From assembly GCA_015231615.1 (NCBI GenBank), contig JADGBE010000002.1:62001-126000 (forward strand): 64,000 bases of DNA. The letters run 5' to 3'. Shown here piece by piece: positions 1 through 8,675 of this stretch. The position numbers were made by a program, and so were the translations under genes. Origin of the DNA: Desulfamplus sp. Its GTDB lineage: Bacteria > Desulfobacterota > Desulfobacteria > Desulfobacterales > Desulfobacteraceae. A model generated the notes under the pieces. It saw only the letters and a program-made list of their open reading frames with translations, had not been told where the DNA came from and searched no databases. Position 1 is the first letter of the stretch, and every line of letters starts with the position of its first letter.

Positions 1-681
1 TTGATTTAGATTGTTTACATCAGATTGCTCTTTAATGTGAAGTGGAATAGCGTTAAACTTTTTAAAGATGCCATTTTTTTGTGCGGTTTTAAACCATTCA
101 CTGTTATTTGCAGGATCAAAAAGCACACCTATCTTTTTTACAGAAGGAAATATATGGGTAATCTTTGAGATTGTCTCTTCAGAAAAGAGATTTAAAGATA
201 TTCCACATAGCGAAACGCCTTTTGGAATGATTGTTTCAGGGTTAAGCACCATAGCATAGAGGATTTTTTTGGTATTAGATATGTTATTATCAAGCAGATT
301 ATTATTTTTTACAAGATAGGAGAGTGCAGAGGGACCGACTGTTATAACAAAGGAATAATTCTCAATCTGAGTGCCTTTATAGAGTGGATCATGGCTAAAA
401 GGGTTGCCATTTTGATCGATAAAAATACGGACAACTTGATGATCTACTAAAGATTCAAAACCTTCAACCATTTCAATAAAAGGCTTAATTTCACGAGAGA
501 TTATAACTGCAATTGGAAGATTTGGGTTAACGATAAAATACTCTGCCTGAACAGGAAGAGTATCTGCCCGAGCTTTGGCAACAACCCCAGATAGTGCAGT
601 AACTTCGATTATAAATATTGAAGTTACTGCTAAGGTTAATAGAAAAAGGCGGCACCGCGATTTATTATTCCTTTTTTTCAA
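1..681 (-). CDS. ABC transporter substrate-binding-like protein (PF04392-like), C-terminus cut by window edge
   Basis: The frame is open from a TTG at 681 to base 1 (227 codons, no stop). The N-terminus looks like a Sec signal peptide: MKKRNNK, a hydrophobic stretch of about 20 residues, then a VVAKARA cleavage region. Further in, segments such as FVITVGPSALSYL and FPSVKKIGVLFDPANN resemble the PF04392 family of periplasmic ABC substrate-binding proteins, where a 'P..k.vGvLydp' turn is typical. The ligand is unknown. The start overlaps the end of gspD by 17 nt, so the two are probably translated together as the last visible genes of the secretion operon. The TTG start has no clear ribosome binding site and is a guess based on the signal peptide. 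Family call moderate, function open. Confidence 0.6.
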   Translation of the reverse strand, partial: MKKRNNKSRCRLFLLTLAVTSIFIIEVTALSGVVAKARADTLPVQAEYFIVNPNLPIAVIISREIKPFIEMVEGFESLVDHQVVRIFIDQNGNPFSHDPLYKGTQIENYSFVITVGPSALSYLVKNNNLLDNNISNTKKILYAMVLNPETIIPKGVSLCGISLNLFSEETISKITHIFPSVKKIGVLFDPANNSEWFKTAQKNGIFKKFNAIPLHIKEQSDVNNLNQ

Positions 682-3013
682 TCAGATTCTTAATACCTTC
701 TATTTTTTCTGCAAATTCTTTGGTTACACGGTCTGCTGCTTCACGCGAATCTACTACATGCGGTGTTAAAAGAAATATTAGCTCAGTTTTTGTGCTTTCA
801 TCTGTCTTGCTCTTAAACAGATATCCTAAAAGAGGAATATCTTTAAGAACAGGAACTCCAGCATCGCTTTTTGTCATATTGCTTCTCATCAATCCACCAA
901 GAAGGATTGTCTGCTTATCATTTACAACAAGTGATGTCTCCGCCTTTCTGGTTAGTATAGAGTAGTTGCCAAGTGCCTCGTCATAGTTTCCCTTTTCACT
1001 CACCTCTTGAGAAAGCTCCATCTTTACAAGTCCGCTTGAATTGATGTGTGGGGTTACGGTTAGAATAATACCAGTTTTCTTGTATTGAACAGAGCTTGTT
1101 ATGCCTCCATTAATATCTGTTACATTGCCAGTAATAGAAGGGACATCTTCACCAACCTCTATCATAGCCTCTTTATTATCAACTGCCATAATATTTGGTG
1201 ATGATAAGATATTGACTCTTGAATCAGACCCCAAGGCAGTTACAAGACCTTTAAGAATATCTTTTGAGTTATAAATCCCATAAGATATGTTTGATGCAGT
1301 TCCAAGAACTTGGTTAATTGCCCGTGTTGATTTGGCTACATCAAGTCCTCCCTGCCCCTGATAGTTTCCCATAGAGTTGTTAAGAAGCCACTGAACACCA
1401 TACTGAGTTTTATCAGTCAGAGTTACTTCTGCAATTACAACGTTTATCAAGACCTGCCTTGGAGTTACGTCAAGCTCTTTGAGAACATTTTTGATAATTT
1501 TATAATCTCTTTGAGATGCTCTAAATATAATTGCGTTATTGGTCTCATCAGGGATAATCTCAACATCTCCAGCAAGCTCTCCTGAAAAGCTACTTGTCTT
1601 TGAGCTTGAGGCATCTCTATTTTTATTTTGATCTGATGATCTTTCAGTAGGTTTAACAATCTGGGTTTTCTGTGATGATGAAGATGAGCTTGATTTTGCA
1701 CCATATAACTGTCTTAAAATATCAGCCATCTCAATAGCTGTACCATTTTCCATGAAATAGACAAAAACCCCTGTTCCGCTGCCTGCATCTTCTCCAAGAT
1801 AATCCATTGCAGATATCCAGTTATCAACAAGGTCAAGAATTTCAGGCCATCTTGTTGCCACAAGAACAGCATTGATGCTGTCAAGGCTCAAAACCTCATA
1901 TCCCCCTTTCAATGCCCCTGGTCTGTAATAGAGACCCGCACTTTTTATAAGTTTAGTGATGTTTTGAACAATATCCTTGGCATCTACCTCTTTAACAGGA
2001 AATATCCTCCATGAAATATCCATAAAATAGGGGATATCCATCATAGCAAGCACATTTATAACTTTTTCCACATTTTCAAGTGTATCTGTAACAATGACTG
2101 AGTTATTCATCGTGTCAATGGCAACCGATGCCCCCTTAGAGGTAAAAGTTTGAATGCTTTTAAGAACAGATGAGGCATCTAAATATTTAAGCCTTATTAA
2201 TCTTGAAATATCACCTGAAGCATCAGGCAAACTATCTTGATAGACATCTTCAGAGGTGAGTCCTGCACTCTCATTTTTTCTCACAACCTTGAACATATCC
2301 CCAGGTCCTTGAGTTATTGAGAGGTTGCTCAGTTGTAGAATGTCATTGAAAAGCTGTATAAATTCATTTTTTGTATAGTTTCCTGAAAAGTGAAAAGAGA
2401 CCTTTGCCTTAACATGAGGGTCTATAATGTAGTTGACCTTAAATAACTCAAATAAAGTTGCATCTAAAACTTCAAAAAGGTCAGCATTGTCAAACGCAAG
2501 TTCAACCTTGACCCTCTCTTCTGATTTATTTTGGTTATCTTTTGCGGAATTGCTTAGAATTCTCTTTTTTTGCTTAGAAGAGTTTTCTTGCATTTGGCTA
2601 TTTGCTGCTCCAAAAGTTTGAACTTTAGCTTCTCCCTTTAGAATATCACTCTTTATATTACCCTCTTCAAATTTATTATCAGATTTTGAATCATCATCAA
2701 AAATAGCAAGGTTATTCTCTCCAGATTGATCTACAACTTTAATTGATTTAATTTTAGTTCCATTTTCATTAGAAGGGGCGAGTTTAGAAGTATCAACTTT
2801 AGCTGACTGAACACCCAAAAATTTTGATGAAGAGTCTCTGCCTTGAGATGCACAGCCCACAGAAAAAATCAACAAACAAGTAGCGATAAAACTGTATCTT
2901 ATAGCCAAATTAAAAGAGATTTCTCTATTCATAAATTTCTCTATATTTAAAAACAAATCGTTAAAAATTCTAATTAAATTACTCATAAACAAAGCTCTAA
3001 TTAAATTATCCAT
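665..3013 (-). CDS. gspD: Type II secretion system secretin GspD, probable lipoprotein
   Basis: Outer-membrane secretin that forms the exit channel of the type II secretion system. Of 782 residues, the N0/N1-like region starts near residue 165 (VELAFDNADLFEVLD), N-domains follow, then a Ser-rich linker, then a C-terminal secretin domain with VGEDVPSITG, the Y-K-x-TG-I-x-L-x-VTP stretch and a VPVLKDIPLLGYLF box. A lipobox-like FSVGC places the lipidated Cys at residue 54, which is far in for a lipoprotein; an internal ATG at 2932 would place it at residue 27. The upstream ATG at 3013 has the better ribosome binding site (AAGGA, 6-nt spacing), so it is kept here. The gene lies 2 nt after gspM in one operon. 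Confidence 0.95.
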   Translation of the reverse strand: MDNLIRALFMSNLIRIFNDLFLNIEKFMNREISFNLAIRYSFIATCLLIFSVGCASQGRDSSSKFLGVQSAKVDTSKLAPSNENGTKIKSIKVVDQSGENNLAIFDDDSKSDNKFEEGNIKSDILKGEAKVQTFGAANSQMQENSSKQKKRILSNSAKDNQNKSEERVKVELAFDNADLFEVLDATLFELFKVNYIIDPHVKAKVSFHFSGNYTKNEFIQLFNDILQLSNLSITQGPGDMFKVVRKNESAGLTSEDVYQDSLPDASGDISRLIRLKYLDASSVLKSIQTFTSKGASVAIDTMNNSVIVTDTLENVEKVINVLAMMDIPYFMDISWRIFPVKEVDAKDIVQNITKLIKSAGLYYRPGALKGGYEVLSLDSINAVLVATRWPEILDLVDNWISAMDYLGEDAGSGTGVFVYFMENGTAIEMADILRQLYGAKSSSSSSSQKTQIVKPTERSSDQNKNRDASSSKTSSFSGELAGDVEIIPDETNNAIIFRASQRDYKIIKNVLKELDVTPRQVLINVVIAEVTLTDKTQYGVQWLLNNSMGNYQGQGGLDVAKSTRAINQVLGTASNISYGIYNSKDILKGLVTALGSDSRVNILSSPNIMAVDNKEAMIEVGEDVPSITGNVTDINGGITSSVQYKKTGIILTVTPHINSSGLVKMELSQEVSEKGNYDEALGNYSILTRKAETSLVVNDKQTILLGGLMRSNMTKSDAGVPVLKDIPLLGYLFKSKTDESTKTELIFLLTPHVVDSREAADRVTKEFAEKIEGIKNLIEKKE

Positions 3014-3015
3014 TG

Positions 3016-3567
3016 TTAATCCTTATCAACAAACAAAGTTTCAATTCTTAAATTAATATGGAGATTGTTCTCCCTGCTCCTGCTGTAGTTTATATTCATC
3101 TGTCCAATTCTTACAAGTAGCTTTAACTCTTCAAGATATTTTAGAAGCGTTGCAAGACCTTGATGGTTTGTTGTTACTGTAAACTCTAAAACGCCCATAT
3201 CGTAGTCTTTCCACTTAGCAGAGCCTAATACCTGATATTTTTGCAAAGGAATACTATTTTTATCAAGAAAGCTCTGCATCTTCTGCTGAATAACAGCGTT
3301 TAGCTCTTCAAGATTCTTTCCCGGCACCATAAGGTTTGCAAAACTTTGAACTTCTGTCTCTTGAATCATATTTTCGGAATGAATTTTCTCAAGCTCTTTA
3401 ATATTTTTCTTTACTCTCATCTTTTTTTCAAGTTTAAGAGCATATTCATCTTTTGCCTCAACAATGCTCTCTTGTAAAGGAGAGTAAAGATAGACCCACC
3501 ATACCAATACAGTTAGTATGATAAGAGTTATGCCCATAAGCCATTGACGATTTCTTTTTTTACTCAT
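3016..3567 (-). CDS. gspM: Type II secretion GspM/PilO-like inner-membrane protein
   Basis: A 183-aa bitopic protein with a short basic N-terminus (MSKKRNRQW), one membrane segment at about residues 10-29, a coiled-coil stretch (about 35-70) and a small C-terminal ferredoxin-like domain, the PilO/GspM pattern. It would pair with GspL in the inner-membrane platform that links the ATPase to the pseudopilus. It overlaps the end of gspL by 8 nt and ends 2 nt before gspD, so translational coupling is likely. Sequence conservation in this family is weak, and the call rests mainly on architecture and operon position. Confidence 0.75.
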   Translation of the reverse strand: MSKKRNRQWLMGITLIILTVLVWWVYLYSPLQESIVEAKDEYALKLEKKMRVKKNIKELEKIHSENMIQETEVQSFANLMVPGKNLEELNAVIQQKMQSFLDKNSIPLQKYQVLGSAKWKDYDMGVLEFTVTTNHQGLATLLKYLEELKLLVRIGQMNINYSRSRENNLHINLRIETLFVDKD

Positions 3568-5047
3568 TTTTCTCTCCTCTTGAGATGTCCTCTTTTCCTT
3601 CTTTGCTATCGTCTTTTGCTTGGTCTATCTCTTCAATTTTTAACTCAAGGGCAAGGGTAAAACTCTCATCTCCATTTGGTCTTCGATTTACAGAACCTCT
3701 TAACATAACGTTATCAAATAGTTTTGATGACCTAAGTGCTTCAACTGTCTTTAAAGCATCTTTTCCAGTTCCTCTTAATGTGATTCCACTGTTGTTGAAA
3801 GTAAAGTTAGCAAACCATGTGCCATCAGGAACAAGGGTGGCTATCTCATTTATAGCTGTATAAAGTTGTGGGCGTGTCTGCATAAACTCTTCAACATCAG
3901 TTTTAAACCTTGATGCTTTTTTTAAAGTATCAATTTTGCTTTGCAAAGGTTCAAGCTCTTTTTCAAGCTCCTTTACTTGGCTTACTATCTCTTTTAGCTC
4001 TTTTGACGCTTCAATACTGTGGGTGTTTATATTATCTGTGATAAAGTAGAGTGCAAACATCAATATAAATAAAAACAGTACTATGTATCTAAAAGGATGA
4101 ATAATTTTTATCTTTACTGGCCCATCATCTAAAGATATTTGTTGGACTCTGTTAATAAGAATAGGGGCTACTGCTGCAGATGCATAATTCTCCTGAAAAG
4201 GTGGAAGTTCTGTTAATTTTCTCTTTTTTCCAATATCTCCTAAAGTTGTTAACTCTGATGATAGATCGATTATAATGTCCGTGTCGGCAAGTTGGCTATC
4301 ATTAAATTGATTATCTTTTAGGCTGCCATCTTTAAACTGGCTGTCATTAGATTGGCTATCTTTTAGAGTGCTATTATCTTTTAATTGCAATAATTGGTTT
4401 TGCACCGCGTTCAATATCATTGCTTTATCATTTTCAGAGTCAGCAGGGCATGAGATAGAAAAAATAAGAGTATGTCCTGATCTTGCAAAAATTTCTAAAG
4501 TCTCCCCTTGCACCAAAGAGAAGATAGCATTATCGGATTTATCATTATCAATAAGAGCAGCAACACCATAACTTAAAGGAAATATCCCTTTAATATATTC
4601 ACCATGACCTGTTTCTGAAAATAGTTTTCTATATTTATCTATCTCATCTTTTGGAGCATACACAAGCAAAGCATGAAATGATCCTCCATTTCTATCTGAG
4701 ACAATAACATCATAGTAAATTTCGTCAGGATCAAGATGTGAGTAAATGGCAAGGCTATTTTTAATAGATAATAGAGCATCTTCAACAGGCATAACTGGAA
4801 GAGTAATCTCACGCATAAATACTTCTGAACGTGGCAAGGCAAGATATATAGCTCTTGAATTATCAACAGGCAGATCAATCAAGAATCCCCTAAGAAGTGA
4901 GTAACCGCTGCTGCCTTGTTTTATATCGTGTGATTTTTGCCTTTGTCCCAAAGGTTTTAGGCAATAGCCAGAAATTCCTTTCACAACAGAAACATAGTGT
5001 AGGGAATCGCTATCTACATATATTCCAACTATCTTCTTTTTTATCAA
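3560..5047 (-). CDS. gspL: Type II secretion GspL-like protein (actin-like plus PilN-like)
   Basis: This 495-aa protein joins an actin-like cytoplasmic part (PilM/GspL type, residues 1 to about 300) to one membrane helix (about 318-338) and a periplasmic coiled coil with a PilN-like domain. It recruits the GspE ATPase to the membrane platform. A low-complexity Asn/Asp/Ser/Lys-rich linker with imperfect repeats (LKDSQSNDSQ type) sits at about residues 220-255. The start is TTG at 5047 with AAGGA six bases upstream. A 180-bp gap that holds a dispersed repeat separates it from gspK, so expression may drop here. Confidence 0.8.
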   Translation of the reverse strand: MIKKKIVGIYVDSDSLHYVSVVKGISGYCLKPLGQRQKSHDIKQGSSGYSLLRGFLIDLPVDNSRAIYLALPRSEVFMREITLPVMPVEDALLSIKNSLAIYSHLDPDEIYYDVIVSDRNGGSFHALLVYAPKDEIDKYRKLFSETGHGEYIKGIFPLSYGVAALIDNDKSDNAIFSLVQGETLEIFARSGHTLIFSISCPADSENDKAMILNAVQNQLLQLKDNSTLKDSQSNDSQFKDGSLKDNQFNDSQLADTDIIIDLSSELTTLGDIGKKRKLTELPPFQENYASAAVAPILINRVQQISLDDGPVKIKIIHPFRYIVLFLFILMFALYFITDNINTHSIEASKELKEIVSQVKELEKELEPLQSKIDTLKKASRFKTDVEEFMQTRPQLYTAINEIATLVPDGTWFANFTFNNSGITLRGTGKDALKTVEALRSSKLFDNVMLRGSVNRRPNGDESFTLALELKIEEIDQAKDDSKEGKEDISRGEKNE

Positions 5048-5080
5048 GTTTGTTCCTTAATATATAAATTTTATTTATTT

Positions 5081-5175
5081 GTCGCCCAGAGCTGAAGCTC
5101 AGGGCTAAATTTTACCCAAGCCCGCTTAAGCGGGCTTTTTTTATGGGTTAGCCGAGGGCTTTAGACCCACGGCGA
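5081..5175 (+). repeat. Dispersed palindrome-containing repeat, family A copy 1
   Basis: A ~95-bp element in the gspK-gspL gap. Its core is the perfect palindrome AAGCCCGCTTAAGCGGGCTT, flanked by GCCCAGAGCTGAAGCTCAGG on one side and a GGCTTTAGACCCACGGC arm on the other. A related copy lies in opposite orientation at 39488-39576 with the same core and recognisable arms. On the minus strand it could fold into a strong hairpin between gspK and gspL. Confidence 0.8.
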
Positions 5176-5228
5176 AATATTGAATAAAACCTAAATTTAT
5201 GACCTGCGGGTATATAACCAAATCTGCT

Positions 5229-6341
5229 CTAATCAATATTAACCTTAACAACCATAACTCTGCTCAACTGCTCAACAAGAGTAATTGAATTACCATCTTT
5301 TTTAACCCAAAATATCTCATTATACCATCTATCGTTATCGCTTGGAAAAAGCATTGAAACTCTCTTATAACTTTTTTCATATATTGTGAACAGCTCCAAA
5401 ATTGTCTGCATCTTATAATTTTCCAAAGTTTCTGAACCTTCTTCATTTGTTGAGGCTTTGCTATTTGACTTGGTATATGAGTTGCGATTTGTCGTCTTAT
5501 ACCTGTTAGAGCTATAATTACGGCTTAATTCAATATCTCTTAATTCAGAATAAATTGGCAACTGTAAAACATACTCATATTGGCTACCCCAAAATATATC
5601 TGAATCAAAATCTTTTACTAAAAATATTTCAGATATGCTTTTAAATGGAGCATTTGCAGGATCACATGGCGGATAATTATTATTATAATACTCTGACTCT
5701 GCCCCATTTAGTCGAACTAAATCATCAGGGTCAAGCCAGTCAAGAATGGCATCCGCAAAAATTTCCGCCTCTTTTTCTCTATCTTCACCATAAATATTTT
5801 GAAGAGCATTTCTTATATTTTGCTCCTGCCCCAGAGTCAACTGCATTTTAGAAGATTCATCTTCAACTTTAACCCAAACTTCGACACCACCGGGTCTTAA
5901 TCTTACCCATGAATCTGCTGCGTTTTGAGTGTAGTTCTGATTATTAGCAGGAGGCTCTTGACCAATTTTACTTTTATTGTCCTTATCTTTATTTGATTTT
6001 GAGGATAATCCATCTATAACTGTATCTGAATCAAAATCGGCATTTTCTTCCTGAGATTTTATTTTTAAAAGGTCATAATTTGGTGATGCAATAAGCTCAA
6101 GAACAGAAAATGCAGCAGACTCTCTTTTAAATAGTTCTGTTGTATTAATGGCAATTGATGTTTTCTCTCTGTTATGGGCAATATATTCGCTTGATAAAAA
6201 ACTTATAATAACCAAAATCCACAACACAAGCACCAACACGCTTCCTCTTCTACTCTTACCATTATCTGAGCATTTGGATATGCCAATAAAATTTAGAAAT
6301 ATAGCTAAGTAAATACCCAACTTTTTAAAAGTGTTACTCAA
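5229..6341 (-). CDS. gspK: Type II secretion minor pseudopilin GspK
   Basis: A 370-aa minor pseudopilin for the pseudopilus tip. After about 30 residues comes a prepilin-like segment GSVLVLVLWILVIISFL and then the large globular domain typical of GspK, with the LDPDD and NNNYPPCDPANAPF regions known from the family. The start is TTG at 6341, overlapping the gspJ stop (TTGA), with a strong GGAGGGG ribosome binding site. Two Ser/Lys/Asn-rich low-complexity inserts (about residues 115-145 and 275-300) make it longer than most homologs. Confidence 0.88.
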   Translation of the reverse strand: MSNTFKKLGIYLAIFLNFIGISKCSDNGKSRRGSVLVLVLWILVIISFLSSEYIAHNREKTSIAINTTELFKRESAAFSVLELIASPNYDLLKIKSQEENADFDSDTVIDGLSSKSNKDKDNKSKIGQEPPANNQNYTQNAADSWVRLRPGGVEVWVKVEDESSKMQLTLGQEQNIRNALQNIYGEDREKEAEIFADAILDWLDPDDLVRLNGAESEYYNNNYPPCDPANAPFKSISEIFLVKDFDSDIFWGSQYEYVLQLPIYSELRDIELSRNYSSNRYKTTNRNSYTKSNSKASTNEEGSETLENYKMQTILELFTIYEKSYKRVSMLFPSDNDRWYNEIFWVKKDGNSITLVEQLSRVMVVKVNID

Positions 6342-7357
6342 AGTGCCCCTCCAACTTTAAAAAGCCAAACCGATGGAGTTCCACCTTTTCGCTTTGTCTG
6401 GGCAAATAGTAGCTTTATAAATGCTGGTGGATTAGGAGAATCTTGGTCCCAAGAATCATTAAAAGATGATCCATTTTTGGAAATTCGATTCTTAGAAAAA
6501 TTACTACTTTTAAATGCACTATTTGTTTTAGATGAACTACTAAAAGAGCTGCCATCTTGAAACAGACTTGAATCCTCACCTTCAAGAAATGAGAGTGAAA
6601 ATTTCTCAACATCAGAAATTGTTGAGACAGGCATTGAATCGCTGTCAAATTTTGAACCTGATTTTTTACCAAACTTAGATGATCGACCACTTGACTTAAA
6701 GTTTTTACTGACAGAACGACTACCTAATTTTCCTGATCCTGATTTTCTTGAACTAAATTTTCCCGAACCTGAAAATAGTCCATCACTATCTTTTATATCA
6801 TCTTCGCTACCAATAACCTTTTCATAAACAGTTAACTCTTTTGCATCTTCATCATAAATATAGGCTACTCTTATAAGCCCTTGAGATGGAGTGCCTTGCG
6901 GGGAGTAAAGAGTATAGAATGAGAGGCTCTTTTCGTTACCGCTAACTTTAAGGTTTGTAACTGCTCCAATTTGAGATAATTGAGTTCCACCTATCCCTTG
7001 TTGAGAATTAGTCAGAGAGTTTTTAGCCTGCAAAATCTCTGAATCAGAGGTTAGAGAATCTGTATTGGAAAGTGCAGCACTGCTGACAATATATCTAAGC
7101 TGACGTTCAAGCATATTAGGAAGCACAACTCCAATCTGAAACTTATCGCCTTCGCTGTTACCTCTCTCCCAAGCATCAAGATTGATTTTTAGAGCAAATG
7201 CCATAATGAGAGTAATCATAGAGACAAGCACCATAGCGACAATTACTTCTATAAGTGTGAATCCAGAATTGTCGGGTTTAACGGGTAAACTGCTCAGAGT
7301 TTTAGCAGATAAATTGTTCAGAATCTGATCAGATAAATTGCTTAAATTATCACTCAT
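6338..7357 (-). CDS. gspJ: Type II secretion minor pseudopilin GspJ
   Basis: A 339-aa pseudopilin with the type IV prepilin motif SGFTLIEVIVAM at about residues 31-42: a Gly before the processing site, Phe at +1 and Glu at +5. The leader before it is unusually long. The second half carries an extended Ser/Lys/Gly/Phe-rich low-complexity tract (about residues 195-310), so the protein is well above the usual ~200-230 aa. It overlaps gspI by 4 nt (ATGA) and gspK by 4 nt, so translation is tightly coupled. Confidence 0.85.
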   Translation of the reverse strand: MSDNLSNLSDQILNNLSAKTLSSLPVKPDNSGFTLIEVIVAMVLVSMITLIMAFALKINLDAWERGNSEGDKFQIGVVLPNMLERQLRYIVSSAALSNTDSLTSDSEILQAKNSLTNSQQGIGGTQLSQIGAVTNLKVSGNEKSLSFYTLYSPQGTPSQGLIRVAYIYDEDAKELTVYEKVIGSEDDIKDSDGLFSGSGKFSSRKSGSGKLGSRSVSKNFKSSGRSSKFGKKSGSKFDSDSMPVSTISDVEKFSLSFLEGEDSSLFQDGSSFSSSSKTNSAFKSSNFSKNRISKNGSSFNDSWDQDSPNPPAFIKLLFAQTKRKGGTPSVWLFKVGGAL

Positions 7358-8025
7358 TTAGTTTTAGATTCTTTCTCTTTTTTAACTGGTTGTGTAAAAA
7401 TTTCAGTGTCAACTGAAGAATCATCAATTCGTTTCCAGCGAGAGATACAGTACTCTTTTCCTTTATTATTACCTTGATTTGTTTGGCTAACACACAAAGT
7501 AATATCAACCATTCCAATTAGCTCAATCTCTTCTCCAAAAAGATTTTTTTTTCTGCTATTAGAGCCTTTTTTCTGTTTTATTTTATCCTGATTAGATAGT
7601 TTATTTTTTCTAACTTGATTTTTTTTAGCACCATGATCAGAAGCTCTGCCATCAAAATTATCCCAAACAAGATCGCTGCTGTCTATAATAATTGGAGACT
7701 CTGTCTCTGCTCTGCATATCCATCCATCTTCATCTTCAAGAACTTTTTCAAAACTTTTACTCTCCATAATTTGGCTCATAAGCTCTGGATTATTTAGAAT
7801 ATTTTTAAGAATCCTGACCGATTCAATTGAGGAGTCAGCTTTTAAGGAGAGTCCCTTTGCAGTTGATAAAGCCCCTGTTACTGCTGTAATGGAAATCCCA
7901 ATAATTATTAGTGCTACCATAACTTCAAGGAGTGTGTAGCCAGATGTTTTAGCTAATTTTCTTTTATATTTTTTAACTTTCCTGAGATGCACTGATTTTA
8001 CCTTTTTCCAAGCCACATTTTTCAA
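7354..8025 (-). CDS. gspI: Type II secretion minor pseudopilin GspI
   Basis: A 223-aa minor pseudopilin. A very basic leader (about 27 residues, Lys/Arg-rich) precedes the prepilin site SGYTLLEVMVALIIIGIS, which has Gly, an aromatic at +1 and Glu at +5. The C-terminal domain ends in a GspI-like stretch with CVSQTNQ and a basic tail. The likely start is TTG at 8025; a GTG at 8016 is an alternative. It overlaps gspJ by 4 nt. GspI is expected to nucleate the tip complex with J and K. Confidence 0.82.
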   Translation of the reverse strand: MKNVAWKKVKSVHLRKVKKYKRKLAKTSGYTLLEVMVALIIIGISITAVTGALSTAKGLSLKADSSIESVRILKNILNNPELMSQIMESKSFEKVLEDEDGWICRAETESPIIIDSSDLVWDNFDGRASDHGAKKNQVRKNKLSNQDKIKQKKGSNSRKKNLFGEEIELIGMVDITLCVSQTNQGNNKGKEYCISRWKRIDDSSVDTEIFTQPVKKEKESKTK

Positions 8026-8057
8026 CTATCTTTCTGACCACAGACTTTATTCTCAGG

Positions 8058-8579
8058 TCAAGAATCAGAAGAAACTATCTCCCGAATGCTTCCAGTCAGC
8101 ATATCTACCTGAAATGTAAACTCAAACTCATTTTCAACAGAGATAGTTAAAATTCCTCCACCAGAACTCCCATCAGGATAAAAACAGATAAAATAGACAC
8201 CATTAGAATCAACTTTTATATTTTCACCTTCAAGCAGAATGCTTTCAGGTATTTTCAAGAGTCCATTATTAGAAGATTCGCCAAAGCCTTCATTATCCGA
8301 GATTTGATCGTCCAAATTTTTACTGTCAGGCAAGGCATCGCCTATAAAGCCAATACCGCACTCTCTTGATTCTGGTGAAATTGTCAAACATGCTGGCACG
8401 CCTTTGCTCACAGCCGTAACTCTTGCCTTTTTGCACATTGAAACGATATTTGATGCAAATATACGACTCTCCTTCATTCTGCCAGATTGACCAATATTCA
8501 TTAAAACAAGGGAGCTTGCAATGGCAATGAGTATAATCACAACTGTAATTTCAATTAGAGTAAAGCCATTTTTATTCAT
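8058..8579 (-). CDS. gspH: Type II secretion minor pseudopilin GspH
   Basis: A 173-aa pseudopilin that starts at MNKNGFTLIEITVVI with the standard G/FTLIE processing site. The open frame extends upstream to 8672, but that extension runs through a hairpin and does not look like pseudopilin leader, so the ATG at 8579 is chosen. A GspH-like C-terminal domain follows (PESRECGIGF, then a Gly/Ser-rich FYPDGSSGGG strand). It sits between gspF and gspI, separated from gspF by about 95 nt with a terminator-like hairpin. Confidence 0.85.
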   Translation of the reverse strand: MNKNGFTLIEITVVIILIAIASSLVLMNIGQSGRMKESRIFASNIVSMCKKARVTAVSKGVPACLTISPESRECGIGFIGDALPDSKNLDDQISDNEGFGESSNNGLLKIPESILLEGENIKVDSNGVYFICFYPDGSSGGGILTISVENEFEFTFQVDMLTGSIREIVSSDS

Positions 8580-8593
8580 ACTAAAATTTACGC

Positions 8594-8620
8594 CTAAAAA
8601 AAGGGCGGTGGAACCGCCCT
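8594..8620 (-). terminator. Terminator-like hairpin between gspF and gspH
   Basis: On the minus strand the sequence reads AGGGCGGTTCCACCGCCCT followed by a run of T: an 8-bp GC-rich stem with a 3-nt loop. This is the form of an intrinsic terminator placed inside the operon, and it may reduce expression of the downstream gsp genes. Termination efficiency cannot be judged from sequence. Confidence 0.6.
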
Positions 8621-8675
8621 GAATATTAACCATTTGGTGTAGCCTTTTTATTTTAAGGGGCGACCAGATCATTTT

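Noticed and set aside
8580-8672. N-terminal extension of GspH to 8672
   Set aside because: The extension crosses the terminator-like hairpin and does not resemble a prepilin leader; MNKNGFTLIE is the usual start.
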